Assembly (NCBI RefSeq): GCF_003668555.1
Contig: NZ_RCWN01000002.1
Span: 90,123 to 154,122, forward strand
DNA from: Notoacmeibacter ruber
Lineage (GTDB): Bacteria; Pseudomonadota; Alphaproteobacteria; Rhizobiales; Rhizobiaceae
Length of the DNA: 64,000 nucleotides
Direction of reading: 5' to 3'
This document shows positions 8,070 to 18,800 of the stretch, in pieces. The notes under the pieces were generated by a model, which was not told the origin of the DNA, searched no databases, and saw nothing but the letters and a program-made list of their open reading frames with translations. Each line of letters begins with the position of its first letter. Positions within the stretch are counted from its first letter, which is position 1. The position numbers and the translations under genes were made by a program.

Positions 8070-9586
8070 ACCCGGCGGAGTGGCTGGCGCGGATCGCGCG
8101 CGTGACCCCCGACGCCCCGGCTCTGTTTCTGGGTGACAAGCTGGTGGCCGATTACGGCGCCTTCTCCCGGGATGCGGCGGCCATCGGCGCGGGGCTTGTG
8201 GCCCGCGGCATCGGCCCGGGGGACCGGGTGGCGCTGTTCATGCCCAATTCCATCGATTACCTGCCGATCTTCTACGGCATCCTCTACGCCGGGGCGACGG
8301 CGGTGCCGGTGAACGGCAAGCTGCACGCCAGGGAGGCCGCCTGGATCGTGGCCCATTCCGACGCCCGTCTGGTCTTTGCCAAGGACCCGCAGGCCCTGCG
8401 CGCCACCGGCGACATCGCGGGCGTGCCCTGCCTGGCGCCCGGAGGGGAGGAGATGGCGGCGCTGCGCGCCACGCCGCCGCTGGCAGCGCCCGCGCCGATG
8501 CAGGTCGAGGATCCGGCCTGGCTTTTCTACACCTCCGGCACCACCGGGCGGCCCAAGGGTGCGATCCTCAGCTGCGGCAACCTGATGGCCATGTCGCTGA
8601 GCTATTTCGCCGATGTCGACGAGGTCGCGGCGGGCGATGCCGCGCTCTACGCCGCGCCGCTGTCGCACGGGGCGGGGCTGTACAATTTCGTCCATGTCCT
8701 GCGCGGCGCGCGCCACGTGGTGCCCGAGAGCGGCGGCTTCGATCCGGCAGAGATCTTCGCTTTGGCGCAGACGCTGGGCAACGTGTCGATGTTCGCCGCG
8801 CCGACCATGGTCAAGCGCATGGTGGACCATGCCCGCGCGGGTGGCGGTACGGGCGAAGGCATCAAGACCATCGTTTATGGCGGCGGGCCGATGTATCTGG
8901 CGGACATCAAGGATGCGCTGGCGGTCATGGGTCCGAAATTCGTGCAGATTTACGGCCAGGGCGAGGCGCCAATGACCATCACCGCGCTCAGCCGCGCCGA
9001 CATCTCCGACCGCGATGCCCCGGGCTGGGAGAGGCGCCTGGCTTCGGTCGGGCGCGCCCATGCGGTGGCCGAGCTGCGCATCCTGGATGCCCGGGGCGCG
9101 CCGCTGCCGCCGGGCGAGGCCGGCGAGATCGCCGTGCGCGGGCCACAGGTGATGCAGGGGTATCTCGAGAATCCCGAAGCCAGTGCAAAATCGCTCCGAG
9201 ATGGCTGGCTGATGACGGGCGATCTGGGTCATCTGGACAATCAGGGCTACCTGTTCCTGCATGACCGCGCGAAAGATCTGGTCATCTCGGGCGGATCCAA
9301 CATCTACCCGCGCGAGGTCGAAGAGGCGCTGTTGACCCACCCCGGGGTCAGCGAGGTGTCCGTGATCGGCGTGCCCGACACGGAATGGGGCGAAATCGTT
9401 GTGGCGTTTGTCGTACCTGTCGGCGATGGCCAGCCCGAAATGACCGAGCTGGACGATACCTGCACCTCGCTGATTGCAAGGTTCAAGAAACCCAAGCGCT
9501 ACATCTTTGTCCCTGAACTGCCGAAGAACAACTACGGCAAGGTTCTGAAGACCGATCTGCGCGCCCGGATGCAGAACGGATCCTAG
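8066..9586 (+). CDS. AMP-forming acyl-CoA synthetase
   Basis: ANL-superfamily ligase of 506 residues. The adenylate-forming P-loop is LFYTSGTTGRPKGAILS (about residue 152). Further motifs are the YGQGEAPM segment, the MTGDLGHLDNQGYLFLHDRA hinge region, the SGGSNIYPREVEEALLTHPG motif and the catalytic Lys in NNYGKVLKTDLR. It is coupled to the thiolase by a 4-bp overlap. The last three codons lie exactly where the neighbouring decayed insertion sequence begins, so the C-terminal few residues may have been supplied by the insertion. Acid substrate unknown. Confidence 0.92.
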   Translation: MNPAEWLARIARVTPDAPALFLGDKLVADYGAFSRDAAAIGAGLVARGIGPGDRVALFMPNSIDYLPIFYGILYAGATAVPVNGKLHAREAAWIVAHSDARLVFAKDPQALRATGDIAGVPCLAPGGEEMAALRATPPLAAPAPMQVEDPAWLFYTSGTTGRPKGAILSCGNLMAMSLSYFADVDEVAAGDAALYAAPLSHGAGLYNFVHVLRGARHVVPESGGFDPAEIFALAQTLGNVSMFAAPTMVKRMVDHARAGGGTGEGIKTIVYGGGPMYLADIKDALAVMGPKFVQIYGQGEAPMTITALSRADISDRDAPGWERRLASVGRAHAVAELRILDARGAPLPPGEAGEIAVRGPQVMQGYLENPEASAKSLRDGWLMTGDLGHLDNQGYLFLHDRAKDLVISGGSNIYPREVEEALLTHPGVSEVSVIGVPDTEWGEIVVAFVVPVGDGQPEMTELDDTCTSLIARFKKPKRYIFVPELPKNNYGKVLKTDLRARMQNGS

Positions 9587-9589
9587 GCG

Positions 9590-11020
9590 CTGCCACTGCC
9601 CTCGACCTCTTGCTGAAGCTCGAGAGCGCGACGGGCGGCGCCCCAGCCCGACAGGTGATGCGCCCTGAGCATCTCGCGCAGCAGGGCGCCTGCGCCCAAC
9701 GCTCGGGATCGCGGTATGAGCCTTGATCCAGGTCAGCACTTCGCCGAGCCTTTTGTTCTCGGTGACCGCCGTGTGTGTAACGCGTTGCTCCTTATCGAAA
9801 ACGGTGTAGGGCAGGGGGCACGCTTTCCATCGAACATTCAGCAGGCCGTTGGCAAATTCGTAGATATCGACGTATTTGCCGACCAGCCCGCGCGAAAGCT
9901 CGTTCTTCTCGAGAATGATTTGCCTGCGCTCGTAGGAGAACGACAGCTGCTGGCCGACATAATGCTGTTCCCGCTTGCACAGCACATCACGCAGACGATC
10001 CGGGGCAACATTCAGCGCGCGATGCAGATTGTCCGGTCGGGCAGGAACTTGGCGAATCTCTCGTTGAAGTCAGCCATGAAGGCTGGCAGGAACGCATTGG
10101 CCGCCTCGATGTTCGATATGCCGGCGAGGCGCAGTTCCTTCACAAGCCGATCCTGCAGCGTTCGATTGACCCTCTCGACCCGGCCTTTGGCCTGACTTGA
10201 GTTGGCGCACAGGATCTCGATATTGTGTTCCGCCAGCGCCCGGCCGAACTGCGTCATGCCGCGGCCAGCCCTCGCACCCTGCTTGGCGACGCGAAACACT
10301 GTGTGCTTGTCGGAATAGAACGCCACTGGGCACCCGTGCGCCTTCAGATACAGCTCCAGCGCCTCAAAGTAGCTGAATGTGCTCTCCGACTTCACAAAGC
10401 GCAGTTGCTGAAGCTTGCTCGTCGCATCATCGATGAAGACGAGCAGGGTGCAAGGATCATTCCGCTCCTCGAACCAACGGTGATCGCTGCCGTCGATCTG
10501 GACCAGTTCGCCGTATGACTCTCGCCGCAATCTCGGCTGATGGAACGTCTCCGGTGCTGCTTGCGTGACAGCCAGATCCCGGCTTCCACCATCCACTTGC
10601 GCAAGGTCTCGCGCGAAACAATCAGGCCGTGATTCGTCGCCAGCTTCTCAGCCGCCAGGGTTGGCCCGAAATCGCAATAGTGTTCTTGAACCAACCAAAC
10701 CGCTAGCTCTCCGACGCCGGCGACATATCGATGGTTCGGTGGTCTTCCTCGAGCCTTGTGCCGAAGTGCTGCAGCGCCTTCGTCTCGGAACGCCTTCATC
10801 AGGCGCTGCACTTGGCGTTCACTCGGATCCAGAACACGTGCCGCCGACACGACCCTCATGCGCCGTTCCAAAACCCCTGAAAGCACCTCGATACGCTGTA
10901 ACTCGCGTTCGCTCATCAAAATCAGTCCCAATCGGAAGCCTCCCATGCCGTAGAGGTGGACACTGGCACCTCAACGACAGGAGCGACATTCCTACTTTGC
11001 AGAAACAGGACATTCTAACG
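9590..11020 (-). mobile_element. decayed ISNCY-type insertion sequence, left end missing
   Basis: The block contains a frameshifted transposase (next entry). At its right side there is a non-coding end resembling the terminal region I associate with ISNCY-type elements (about 10947-11020, including GACAGGAGCGACATTCC and AACAGGACATTCTAACG). A matching inverted copy of that end is not seen near 9590, where the transposase frame runs straight into the end of the acyl-CoA synthetase gene. I infer loss of the left terminus by deletion. Exact boundaries are approximate. Confidence 0.6.
9600..10916 (-). pseudogene. ISNCY-type transposase, two frameshifts
   Basis: Three frames together read as one DDE transposase. 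The N-terminal part (from MSERELQRIEVLSGVLERRM at 10916) carries a helix-turn-helix. The middle part has YGELVQIDGSDHRWFEER, LLVFIDDATSKLQQLRFVKS and the NRTLQDRLVKELRL region typical of the integrase-like core (Asp, Asp, Glu elements). The C-terminal part reads RPDNLHRALNVAPDRLRDVL and then KREQHYVGQQLSFSYERRQI. Frame changes are needed near 10545-10560 and near 10040-10050, and no proper stop is seen before the acyl-CoA synthetase gene. It is therefore non-functional as it stands. Confidence 0.8.
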
Positions 11021-11080
11021 TTGCGCCTATATGGGGCGATTGCATAATTTATCTTATGGAACTAGGTCGTATTTTTCTTT

Positions 11081-11245
11081 ATGATTTCTGTATCTTATAA
11101 AGTTGATCAAAGCCTGCGCAGTGCGCTGATTGGCCTGCCCTTCGTGTTGGTCCCCGTCTTCTGCTGGCTCTATCCCCTGCCCTTCTTTGCTGCGATGGAC
11201 AGGACGGACGGGTTTGGCGAGCGCGGGGTCAACATCTACGTCTGA
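11081..11245 (+). CDS. small hydrophobic ORF, unknown, possibly a remnant
   Basis: A 54-codon frame starting MISVSYKVDQSLRSALIGLP with one hydrophobic segment (about residues 14-38) and ending ERGVNIYV. I do not recognise it. The surrounding DNA is debris between an IS remnant and a broken globin gene, so it may be the tail of a membrane-protein gene rather than a real small gene. No clear ribosome site precedes it. Confidence 0.25.
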   Translation: MISVSYKVDQSLRSALIGLPFVLVPVFCWLYPLPFFAAMDRTDGFGERGVNIYV

Positions 11246-11326
11246 ATGCGGATCGGGGAATCGCCCTGGCTTTTCGGAAAAGTGGCCGCAAGCGCCGGCC
11301 AATGCATTGGTCACCATGTGCCCATG

Positions 11327-11491
11327 TCAGCGTTCATCCGGAACCCGGGCGCGGAAAACAGGTCCGATCACCGGGTCCTCACGCGCGGCGGCATAGAAAT
11401 TATAGACGACCTCGCGGATCATCGCCTCGTCGAGGCCCTCGGCCACCGCTTCGGGGAAGCGAGGCACGGGCTGGGTATTGCGAGCAGCCAT
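11327..11491 (-). pseudogene. truncated haemoglobin (group III-like), N-terminal fragment
   Basis: Reads MAARNTQPVPRFPEAVAEGL, then DEAMIREVVYNFYAAAREDP and VIGPVFRARVPDER before a TGA at 11327. The pattern of an N-terminal acidic segment, a helix with VYNFYAAAR and DPVIGPVF matches the start of group III truncated globins, which run to about 130 residues and need a distal His/Trp region and a proximal His later on. Those parts are absent. The ATG overlaps the stop of the regulator gene (TAATG), so the gene was once co-transcribed with it. Confidence 0.6.
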
Positions 11492-12153
11492 TAGGTAACC
11501 TCTCGGATGACGTAGGTGCAGCGCCGGCCTCCGCCGACGATATGCTCCACCCGCTCGACAGAGACGCCGTCGCCCAGAACGTCCTCGAACACCGCTTTCT
11601 CGGCACGGCAGAAACCTTGGCAGAACGTCGCCGCGGCGCAGATCGGGCAGTGATTTTCTACCAGCAGAAGCTCCCCGTCCGCGCCCTCTTCAGCGGTGGC
11701 CATGTAACCCTCGGCGTTTCGCAGCTCGGCGAGCTTTCCGACGCGGTCGCCGAGGGTCATGCAGTCCGCCATCGCCTCTTCGTAGAGCGCCTGCGTCGTC
11801 GACTCGCGCGCATGGATGATCCGGTCCAGTGCATGCTCGCCCAGAACGACCGAGATGCTGCGCAGAATGTCAACGGTCAACGCGGCGTGGGTATCGGGAA
11901 ACCGGGCCTGCCCTTTTTCGGTTAGGTGCCAGTGAAACGCCGGCCGTCCCCGCCCGGCGGACTTGCGTTCGTCCGACACGAGGCCGTCCTCGGCCAGCTT
12001 CACGAGTTGCTGGCGCGCGGCCTCTCCGGTCGTGCCAAGGCGCGCGCCGACCTGCGCCGATGTCAGCGCGCCATGCATCTTGAGCGCCATGAGGATGCGT
12101 TCGGCGGCGGAGCGTGGCGACCAGTTCGTTTTTTCCAAGTCATCACTTGACAT
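11491..12153 (-). CDS. SufR/COG2345-type winged-helix regulator with C-terminal cysteines
   Basis: A 220-residue regulator. Residues about 10-75 are a winged helix (AAERILMALKMHGALTSAQV and EDGLVSDERKSAGRGRPAFH with the GRGRP wing). The C-terminal domain ends with NHCPICAAATFCQGFCRAEK, four cysteines in the arrangement used by SufR-like proteins, some of which bind an iron-sulfur cluster. The start at 12153 is chosen over an upstream in-frame start because it begins just before the winged helix. It is divergent from the superoxide dismutase gene with 87 bp between the starts, so it is a good candidate regulator of that gene and of the ferredoxin. Confidence 0.8.
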   Translation of the reverse strand: MSSDDLEKTNWSPRSAAERILMALKMHGALTSAQVGARLGTTGEAARQQLVKLAEDGLVSDERKSAGRGRPAFHWHLTEKGQARFPDTHAALTVDILRSISVVLGEHALDRIIHARESTTQALYEEAMADCMTLGDRVGKLAELRNAEGYMATAEEGADGELLLVENHCPICAAATFCQGFCRAEKAVFEDVLGDGVSVERVEHIVGGGRRCTYVIREVT

Positions 12154-12240
12154 ATTTGCCCAAGAGTTTTCAAAGCTGTTGTTTGCATTAATAGCGTGCC
12201 GCATAACGCGGCGCAACCACATCACATGAAGGAGCCCCAC

Positions 12241-12843
12241 ATGGCCTTCGAACTGCCCGCCCTGAACTTCTCACATTCTAGCCTAGAAGACCGCGGCATG
12301 AGCACCGAGACGCTCGAATTGCACCACGACAAGCATCACCAGGCCTACGTCACGGCGCTCAACGGCTTCGTCGAGAAGAACGCCGACCTGCAGGGTAAAA
12401 CGCTGGAGGAGATCGTCACCACAACCTACGGCGATGCCGATCGCGAGGGCATCTTCAACCAGGCGGGCCAGCATTGGAATCACATCCACTTCTGGAATGC
12501 GCTGTCGCCCGACGGCGGCCGCCTCCCCGGCGCGCTCGAGACCAAACTGAACGCGGATTTCGGCTCGGTCGATACGTTCAAGCAGGCGTTCAAGACCGTC
12601 GCCACCGGCCAGTTCGGCTCGGGCTGGGCATGGCTGATCCAGAAGCCGGATGGCAGCCTCGGCGTGACCAAGACGCCCAATGGGGTGAACCCGCTCGCCA
12701 CCGGCGAAGGCACTGCGCTTCTCGGCCTCGATGTGTGGGAGCACAGCTACTACGTCGACTTCCGTAACCGCCGGCCGGACTACGTCGATAACTTCCTGGG
12801 CCGGCTCGCGAACTACGAGTTCGCCGCGGCCAACCTCGCCTGA
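12241..12843 (+). CDS. sodB: superoxide dismutase (Fe/Mn family, probably Fe)
   Basis: A 200-residue cytoplasmic superoxide dismutase, full length for the family. Metal ligands are seen in LELHHDKHHQAYV (first His), NQAGQHWNHIHFWNALSP (second His) and LDVWEHSYYVDFRNRRPDY (Asp and last His). The start MAFELPALNFSHSSLEDRGM is preceded by AAGGAG. There is no signal peptide. It is divergent from the Cys-rich regulator and followed by a ferredoxin gene. Confidence 0.95.
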   Translation: MAFELPALNFSHSSLEDRGMSTETLELHHDKHHQAYVTALNGFVEKNADLQGKTLEEIVTTTYGDADREGIFNQAGQHWNHIHFWNALSPDGGRLPGALETKLNADFGSVDTFKQAFKTVATGQFGSGWAWLIQKPDGSLGVTKTPNGVNPLATGEGTALLGLDVWEHSYYVDFRNRRPDYVDNFLGRLANYEFAAANLA

Positions 12844-12852
12844 TGCTTTGAT

Positions 12853-12877
12853 CCATGCGCGCGTTAGGCGCGCATGG
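12853..12877. terminator. perfect 10-bp hairpin between sodB and the ferredoxin gene
   Basis: Arms CCATGCGCGC and GCGCGCATGG pair perfectly around a GTTAG loop, nine bases after the sodB stop. There is no T-run, so it could be an attenuator or mRNA-stabilising stem rather than an intrinsic terminator. Confidence 0.5.
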
Positions 12878-12903
12878 GCCTTGTCCGAACCCGCGAGCCC
12901 GCC

Positions 12904-13248
12904 ATGACATACATCGTCACCGAGAACTGCATCGCCTGCAAATACATGGACTGCGTCGAAGTCTGCCCCGTCGACTGCTTCTACGAGGGAGAGAACACGC
13001 TGGTGATCCACCCCGATGAGTGCATCGATTGTGGCGTGTGCGAACCCGAATGCCCCGCCGAGGCGATCCGGTCCGACACCGAGCCGGACAGCGAGCGCTG
13101 GGTCGAATTCAATCGCAAATATGCCGAGATGTGGCCTGTCATTACCGCGGCCGGCGATCCGCCTGCGAATGCCGAGGCGATGGACGGCGTGCCGAACAAG
13201 CTCCAGACGCATTTCTCGCCGGAGCCGGGGCAGAAGGGCGCGTCATGA
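12904..13248 (+). CDS. fdxA: seven-iron ferredoxin
   Basis: A 114-residue ferredoxin with a [3Fe-4S] and a [4Fe-4S] cluster. The N-terminal Cys pattern is [20 protein letters not shown] and the second is [18 protein letters not shown]. The long C-terminal extension ([13 protein letters not shown]) is typical of FdxA. The start at 12904 gives the canonical MTYIVTENC beginning; an upstream in-frame ATG would read through the hairpin. It overlaps the flavin reductase gene by 4 bp, which points to an electron-transfer partnership. Confidence 0.95.
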   Translation: MTYIVTENCIACKYMDCVEVCPVDCFYEGENTLVIHPDECIDCGVCEPECPAEAIRSDTEPDSERWVEFNRKYAEMWPVITAAGDPPANAEAMDGVPNKLQTHFSPEPGQKGAS

Positions 13249-13748
13249 CTGCCACCGCACAGTTGGACGAAACGGCGAGCGCGTTCCGCGAGGCCATGGC
13301 GTCGCTCGCCGCGACGGCCTGCGTGGTCACGGCCGCCGTTGGAGACGAACGCGTGGGACGCACGGTGACGGCGGCGCTGTCGCTGGCCGTCGACCCGCCC
13401 TCGCTGTTGGTGTCTATCGATACCAACGCGCACCTCGCATCGCTGATCCGGGAGTGCAGCGGCTTCTCGTTCGCGATGCTGCAGGCCGGACAGCAGACAG
13501 TCGCCGAGGCCTTTGCCGGGAAGGTTCCGCGCGACCAGCGCTTCGAGCACGGCGAATGGGAGGCGTGGCCTTCCGGTCATCCCCGCCTTCGCAGCGCGAC
13601 AGTGGCGATGGACTGTGCCCTCGTCGAAAATATCGTGACCGAGGATCACGTCCTCTTCGTCGGGCGGCCGCTTGCCATCGACCTCGCCGAGAACCGCGCC
13701 CCGCTGATCTGGCACGACCGTCGTTTCACAACAATCCGTCCGCTCTAA
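13245..13748 (+). CDS. flavin reductase domain protein
   Basis: A 167-residue flavin reductase-like (FMN-binding split barrel) protein. Family features are the N-terminal helix [20 protein letters not shown], the [20 protein letters not shown] strand pair and the C-terminal [13 protein letters not shown] strand with a terminal WHDRRFTTI. It probably reduces free FMN or FAD with NAD(P)H. It is co-translated with the ferredoxin gene (ATGA). Confidence 0.88.
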   Translation: MTATAQLDETASAFREAMASLAATACVVTAAVGDERVGRTVTAALSLAVDPPSLLVSIDTNAHLASLIRECSGFSFAMLQAGQQTVAEAFAGKVPRDQRFEHGEWEAWPSGHPRLRSATVAMDCALVENIVTEDHVLFVGRPLAIDLAENRAPLIWHDRRFTTIRPL

Positions 13749-13790
13749 GCGAGCTGTCCAATCCTCCAGATACGAACCTGAGGACGATCC

Positions 13791-14147
13791 ATGTCCATGA
13801 TCCCCTGGCGCCACGTCTTCGCTGGCGCGCTTGCCGTATTCTTCCTGCTGGGTGGCACCTTGAACATCTTCGCCAGCCAAGAGATCCGGGCCAACTATGA
13901 CCGGTGGGGCTACCCCGACTGGTTTCCCTACCTCACCGGCCTGCTGGAATGGACCGCGGCTGCTCTGATCGCGCTTCCCCGAACACGCCTGTTTGGTAGC
14001 ATCCTTGCAGTCTGCGTCATGGGGGCCGCGTCCGCGACCGTTCTTCTGCACGGAGAATTCGGTCACGCCGTGCCGCCACTGGTCACACTTGCTCTTGTCG
14101 CGGCGAACGGATGGTTGACAAGAAAACGACAAATCGCGGTCGTCTGA
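13791..14147 (+). CDS. DoxX-like small membrane protein
   Basis: A 118-residue protein with four hydrophobic segments (about 8-26, 45-62, 68-86 and 92-108) and the DoxX-family look (GTLNIFASQEIRANYDRWGY, then PDWFPYLTGLLEWTAAALIA). DoxX-like proteins are often near redox-stress genes; the biochemical role is not settled. It follows the flavin reductase by 42 bp and closes the oxidative-stress group. Confidence 0.8.
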   Translation: MSMIPWRHVFAGALAVFFLLGGTLNIFASQEIRANYDRWGYPDWFPYLTGLLEWTAAALIALPRTRLFGSILAVCVMGAASATVLLHGEFGHAVPPLVTLALVAANGWLTRKRQIAVV

Positions 14148-15055
14148 TATGAATCACCGCGAAGACTTTCCGATGGTCCAGCGTCCGCCGCAACCGGCGG
14201 GCTCTTGATTTCTGGCTGTCCAAGATACGCAGGCATCCGTGTCCAGACGCCATAACCGGCGAACGGTGCAGGCGTCCGTCGAGCGCTCGATGACCCGAAT
14301 TGTCATTTGCCGAGCGAACGAGCGGCAGGTTCGGCGCAGCAGAGACGTCGAATCGGGGCAGTCACGCAACTAAGGGACGTAGCCGCCTCCCCATCAGACC
14401 ATGTCCACCTGCCGCGCATTGCGCCAATTCGAGCGAGATACAGCATTTGCAAGAATGGGCTCTAAGCCGAGTTCGCCGCAGATTAGATGAACAGCTGTTT
14501 TGCGCCGCATTTCTGCCATTCAGGAACCCGCCGCATCCTCTTGAAAGCTGCCAGTCGGCCGATTCTCTGCATCGTCTTGGACATGGGTGGTGAGTGGGAA
14601 GTCCGGTTTCTGCCTGGAAAAGGTAGTAAGCTGACCTTCTGTTACGAATCATATGACCAGTAATATAGATGACCCCGCTCATACACAGCGCCCTCTCCGC
14701 TATTAGGTCCCCAGCCTGCCGCGGGCGGAAAGCCCTCTTCGAAAGCGACGGTCTTGGTTTCAAAATGAGGAGACCAGAAAGGTGCCTTACACCCAGTGTG
14801 CACCTGCGTTGAATCGACCGACACACCGATTGAGGATCGGTCGAAGGATTTTCGCAGAAACTCGGCAACCTCATCAGGACTCAAATCGACGCGCGACGAT
14901 AAATGCCAGCGCTGCGGTAATGGCGGCCTGTATGGATGTTGATAACGTGGGAGAAGAGAAGTGTCTTCCATGTCGGACAATCACAGGAAAGGTATTTCCC
15001 GTGGGCACCATAGTTTATCGACCGCGCGATACGCCTGACCTGAGACCCGATCACC
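14148..15055. other. gene-poor stretch
   Basis: About 900 bp without a convincing gene. The longest plausible frame is on the minus strand at 14642-14971 (about 109 codons, ending RGHLYYWSYDS). It has no clear ribosome site and no family that I recognise, so I do not call it a gene. Confidence 0.5.
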
Positions 15056-15480
15056 ATGCGGGTGACGGTCAATCTCGGGGAAACGCCCCTCACCCGCCTC
15101 CGTGGACAATGACCAGCCCGAAGCGGGCCTGCGCATGCGGGAATATGACGAGCGCCTCGCCATCTCGCTGCGGGGCGGTGCCGCGATCTAGGGTAGGTTC
15201 GGGGGCGGGGGGTGGCGACGTCTTAATCGAAGCCCACGCCCATGCCGGTCACATGCTGATGGACGCTAAGAGGGTGCTCGACCGCGTTCACGGCCCCGGA
15301 ATGTATCCTCTGATCATTGCGATCTGCGGTGAGGGACAGGCCATCGTAGCCGTTGCACGGCGCATGCGCTGCCGTCATCACGCCGGCGCTTGCCGCCGGC
15401 CTCGGCACGCTCGCCGACCATTGGCGCATCGGGCGTGGCGTTTCAGGCGGACGATCGAGGATCCGCAGCGAGCGAATTCA
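15056..15480 (+). pseudogene. decayed gene, possibly a DUF6456-like regulatory protein
   Basis: The frame from ATG 15056 reads MRVTVNLGETPLTRLRGQ and stops. A second frame continues EAGLRMREYDERLAIS. Further on, one frame reads VLDRVHGPGMYPLIIAICGE and another AAVITPALAAGLGTLADHWR. In that order these pieces resemble the start, middle and end of the short DUF6456 domain found in alphaproteobacteria. At least three frame breaks are needed. The assignment is by memory of the family pattern and is weak. Confidence 0.35.
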
Positions 15481-15812
15481 TCCGTTCGATGGGTAAGCCG
15501 CGGGTAAGCCCGACTCTTTCGCGTCCTTTTCAACAGGGCTTTACTCGCGACGTCACCCGGTTGCTCGATCGCAAGAGCGCGGATCGTTTTGCTGATGGCT
15601 CAATTTAATGGACAATCAAAACGACCAATAGTTTTTATTGCGAGGCAAAAACAATCTAACGTTACATTGCCGTTCAAAAATACATCTTTCGACAACTTAT
15701 AGTCTCGGCTGTGCAGAAAGTGAAATTACGGCTGAGACATTATTGCTGTTTTCTCAAAAAGCATTATCAGCTACCCGGACTGTAAGAATTTTGTCCTAGG
15801 TGGAGTGGAATC

Positions 15813-18800
15813 ATGCGCAGTGGGATCAAATCCTCATGCCTCAGATTGGCGCAATGGCATGCACTTCTGTTCATCGCTCTTACCTTTGTTTGCGTCGCCC
15901 CTCACTCCGCCTCCGCCGCAGGAACCGGCGTGCGAGGCTGGGGTTGGAATGGAAGCTATTACGCGACCGCCAAAGAAGCCTGCTATGCCCAGTGGAAATG
16001 GGCCGGAATGGACAATGGTCGAAGCCGCTTCATTGGAGCGCTCGATCGAACAGATACCCCTTTTTACAAGAGGTGTGAGTGGACTAGATATCAGTATCTA
16101 TGCGGCCAGGAAGGCGGTAGCGGCTCGTGCGGCACTGTTATTCCAGTGAGCGTCCATTATTCCTGCGCATACGGTTACGTTCGAAAATTTCCTTACGCAT
16201 GCGTGAAAGAAGCAGATTATCGGCCCGAGCGCCCGGTCTGTCGCATTGCCAATGGAGGACGGCTGAACCCGGTAGTCGGAAATCCCATCATTCTGAGCAC
16301 GGGAACGAAGTACCACTCGGTTACGGATTTTGCTTCGAGTGATGGAAAACTCGTCATTGCGCGAACATATCGCTCCAATCCTCTCGGCCGAAACAAAAGT
16401 GCCCGGAACCTTCCTCTCGGCCTCGCTAGGGGATGGCAGTTCAATTTCGCCATGGAGCTGCAACTCGGTACTTTCTCCGGTTCTCCATCGTCGCCGAATG
16501 CGAATGTAACGCTGATCGCGCCGGACGGCTCCGCCTACGATTTCAAGCTGAACAGTGACGGTGAATGGGTTGGCGATACGGCCTCGGGGCCTGCGTCGCC
16601 AGACTATTCAATCACACATGTCGGCTCCCTGCCCGCTGATCTTTCGCAGATCAAATCATCCAGCAGCGATTGGGCTGTTGCCGGTTCTGACGATAGGCTG
16701 TGGACGTTGAAAACGTTCGCACACGTCAACACTCCCAACCGCTATGACGTCGCCCGGCCGCTAACGGCAGAGGAAAAGGGCGGCTACACCTGGACATACG
16801 AATACGACCCCGATGATCACAGGCTCCTTACGATCACGGACAGCTACAGTCGAACTGTGAGTTTCGACTGGAGCTATTTCTATACGACGACACTGAGCGG
16901 GATTTCCGGAGCCCTGCCCTATCCGGAAGCAATTTCAGAAATAGAGCTGCCGGATGGAACGAAGGTTGCCTACGATTTCGATCCACCGCCCGCGACCTCG
17001 GCGCCTTCAACGAGCGCGATAGAGCGGCTTGTCGGTGTGGAGTGGAGAGACAGCAGCGACGCGGTGGTGAATAGCGAAACCTACCACTATGAGAACGCAG
17101 ATTATCCGTTCGCGCTGACGGGGATCACCGACCACCGCAATATTCGGGTTGCTACTTACACTTATGATGGACGGGGCCGCGCGACGGCCACTGCCGGGGC
17201 GTCCGGCAGCGATGCCTATATCGTCACCTATGGCTCAAGTGGTTCGCTGGATACCCGCACCGTCACGAATCCGCTTGGCAAGGAAGCCATCTACAATTTC
17301 GCTCATTCTGGTTCGACGGCGTTTTTCACGCGATTTGCCGGCGTGGATGGTCAGGCCAGTGCGAACTGCGCGGCGTCCGACACGGATTTCACTTACGATT
17401 CGAGAAATTTCATCGCGACTGTCAGCGATGAGGAAGGTCGCGTCACAAGCTACGTCCGGGATGGACTTGGCCGACCCTTGCAGATCACGGAGGCCACCGG
17501 TACGGCCGACCAGCGCGTTACGACCGTGACCTGGCACGGCGTTTTTAACGTGCCAGTTTCCGTCGAGCGGCCAGGTCTGACAACGACCTACGACTATGAC
17601 AGCACGGGTCGCCTTATCTCCAAGACGGAAACAGACACCACCACTCATACAGCCCCCTATGCGACATCGGGCCAGTCGCGCACATGGACTTATACCTATG
17701 CCGCTAACGATCAGGTTGCGACAATTGATGGCCCGCTTTCGGGAAGCGGCGATACGGTGTCCTACACCTATGGAACGGACGGCTACGCGGCGACCTTCAC
17801 CAACGAAGTCGGGCATGTCTACACGATCCTATCGCGGAACGGACGAGGTCAGCCCACCGAGGTCGAGGGACCAAACGGCGTCACCAGAGAACTCGCCTAC
17901 GATGCGATCGGCCGCCTGGTGTCGGATGTTCTGGATCCCGGAGGGCTCGGTGCAACGACTTCCTATGATTACGACGCTGCCGGCAACATCAGCAAAATCA
18001 CACGGCCCAATGGTGCATTCTTAAGTCTCTCCTATGACGGCAATGACCGCTTAACCGAGATCGCGAACAATTCGGGAGAGACCATCTCCTATGATTACGA
18101 CGCAATGGGCAATGTCACCCTGTCGGAAACCCGCAACGCCAATTCCGATCTCTATTTCACCCAGTCCAAGAGCTACGATGAACTCGGACGTCTGCTGACG
18201 ATCCTGCGCGCTGGCTCAGCGCAATGGAGCTTTGGCTACGACAAGGTCGACAATTTGATATCGACGACCGACCCGAACGATAATGTCGCGGCGCGGACCT
18301 ATGACAATCTCGACCGGCTTGCCGCCTTCGAGGACGAGCGCGATTCGACCACCACCTGGAATTATGGCACGACCGAGAACCCTATTTCGACGACCGATCC
18401 GCATGCAGTCACCACGACATATGTTCGCAATGGCTGGGGTGAAGCCATCCAGGAGACGAGCAACGACATCGGCACGGTCGTCTATACCCGTGACGAAAAT
18501 GGTGAAATCGTCTCTCGGACAGATGCGCGCAACGTCACAACCAATCTGACCCGGGATGGATCCGGACGCGTTCTTGCGGTCGACTACCCTGGTGAGACTG
18601 GCTCCAATGTCACCTATACCTACGACACCGGGACCAACGGTATTGGTCAGCTCACCGCGGTTACCGACGCTGCCGGAACGCTCACACGCGAATATGATGC
18701 CCTTGGACGAGTTGTGCAGGAAACGCGCGTCATCGGCGCCCGAACCTATGTCACCGCCTTCCGGTGGGACGATGCCGGAAAGCTGACAGAGATAACCTAT

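Noticed and set aside
8039..9985. Long minus-strand frame across the acyl-CoA synthetase gene
   Set aside because: Only the part from about 9600 to 9985 is the transposase C-terminus; the rest is antisense of the synthetase.
12853..12877. Hairpin as a riboswitch or small RNA
   Set aside because: It is a simple stem-loop with no further conserved structure; a terminator or stabiliser role is simpler.
14362..14874. 170-codon minus-strand frame
   Set aside because: Cys/Arg-rich with no hydrophobic core or known motif and no ribosome site; overlaps another equally weak frame.
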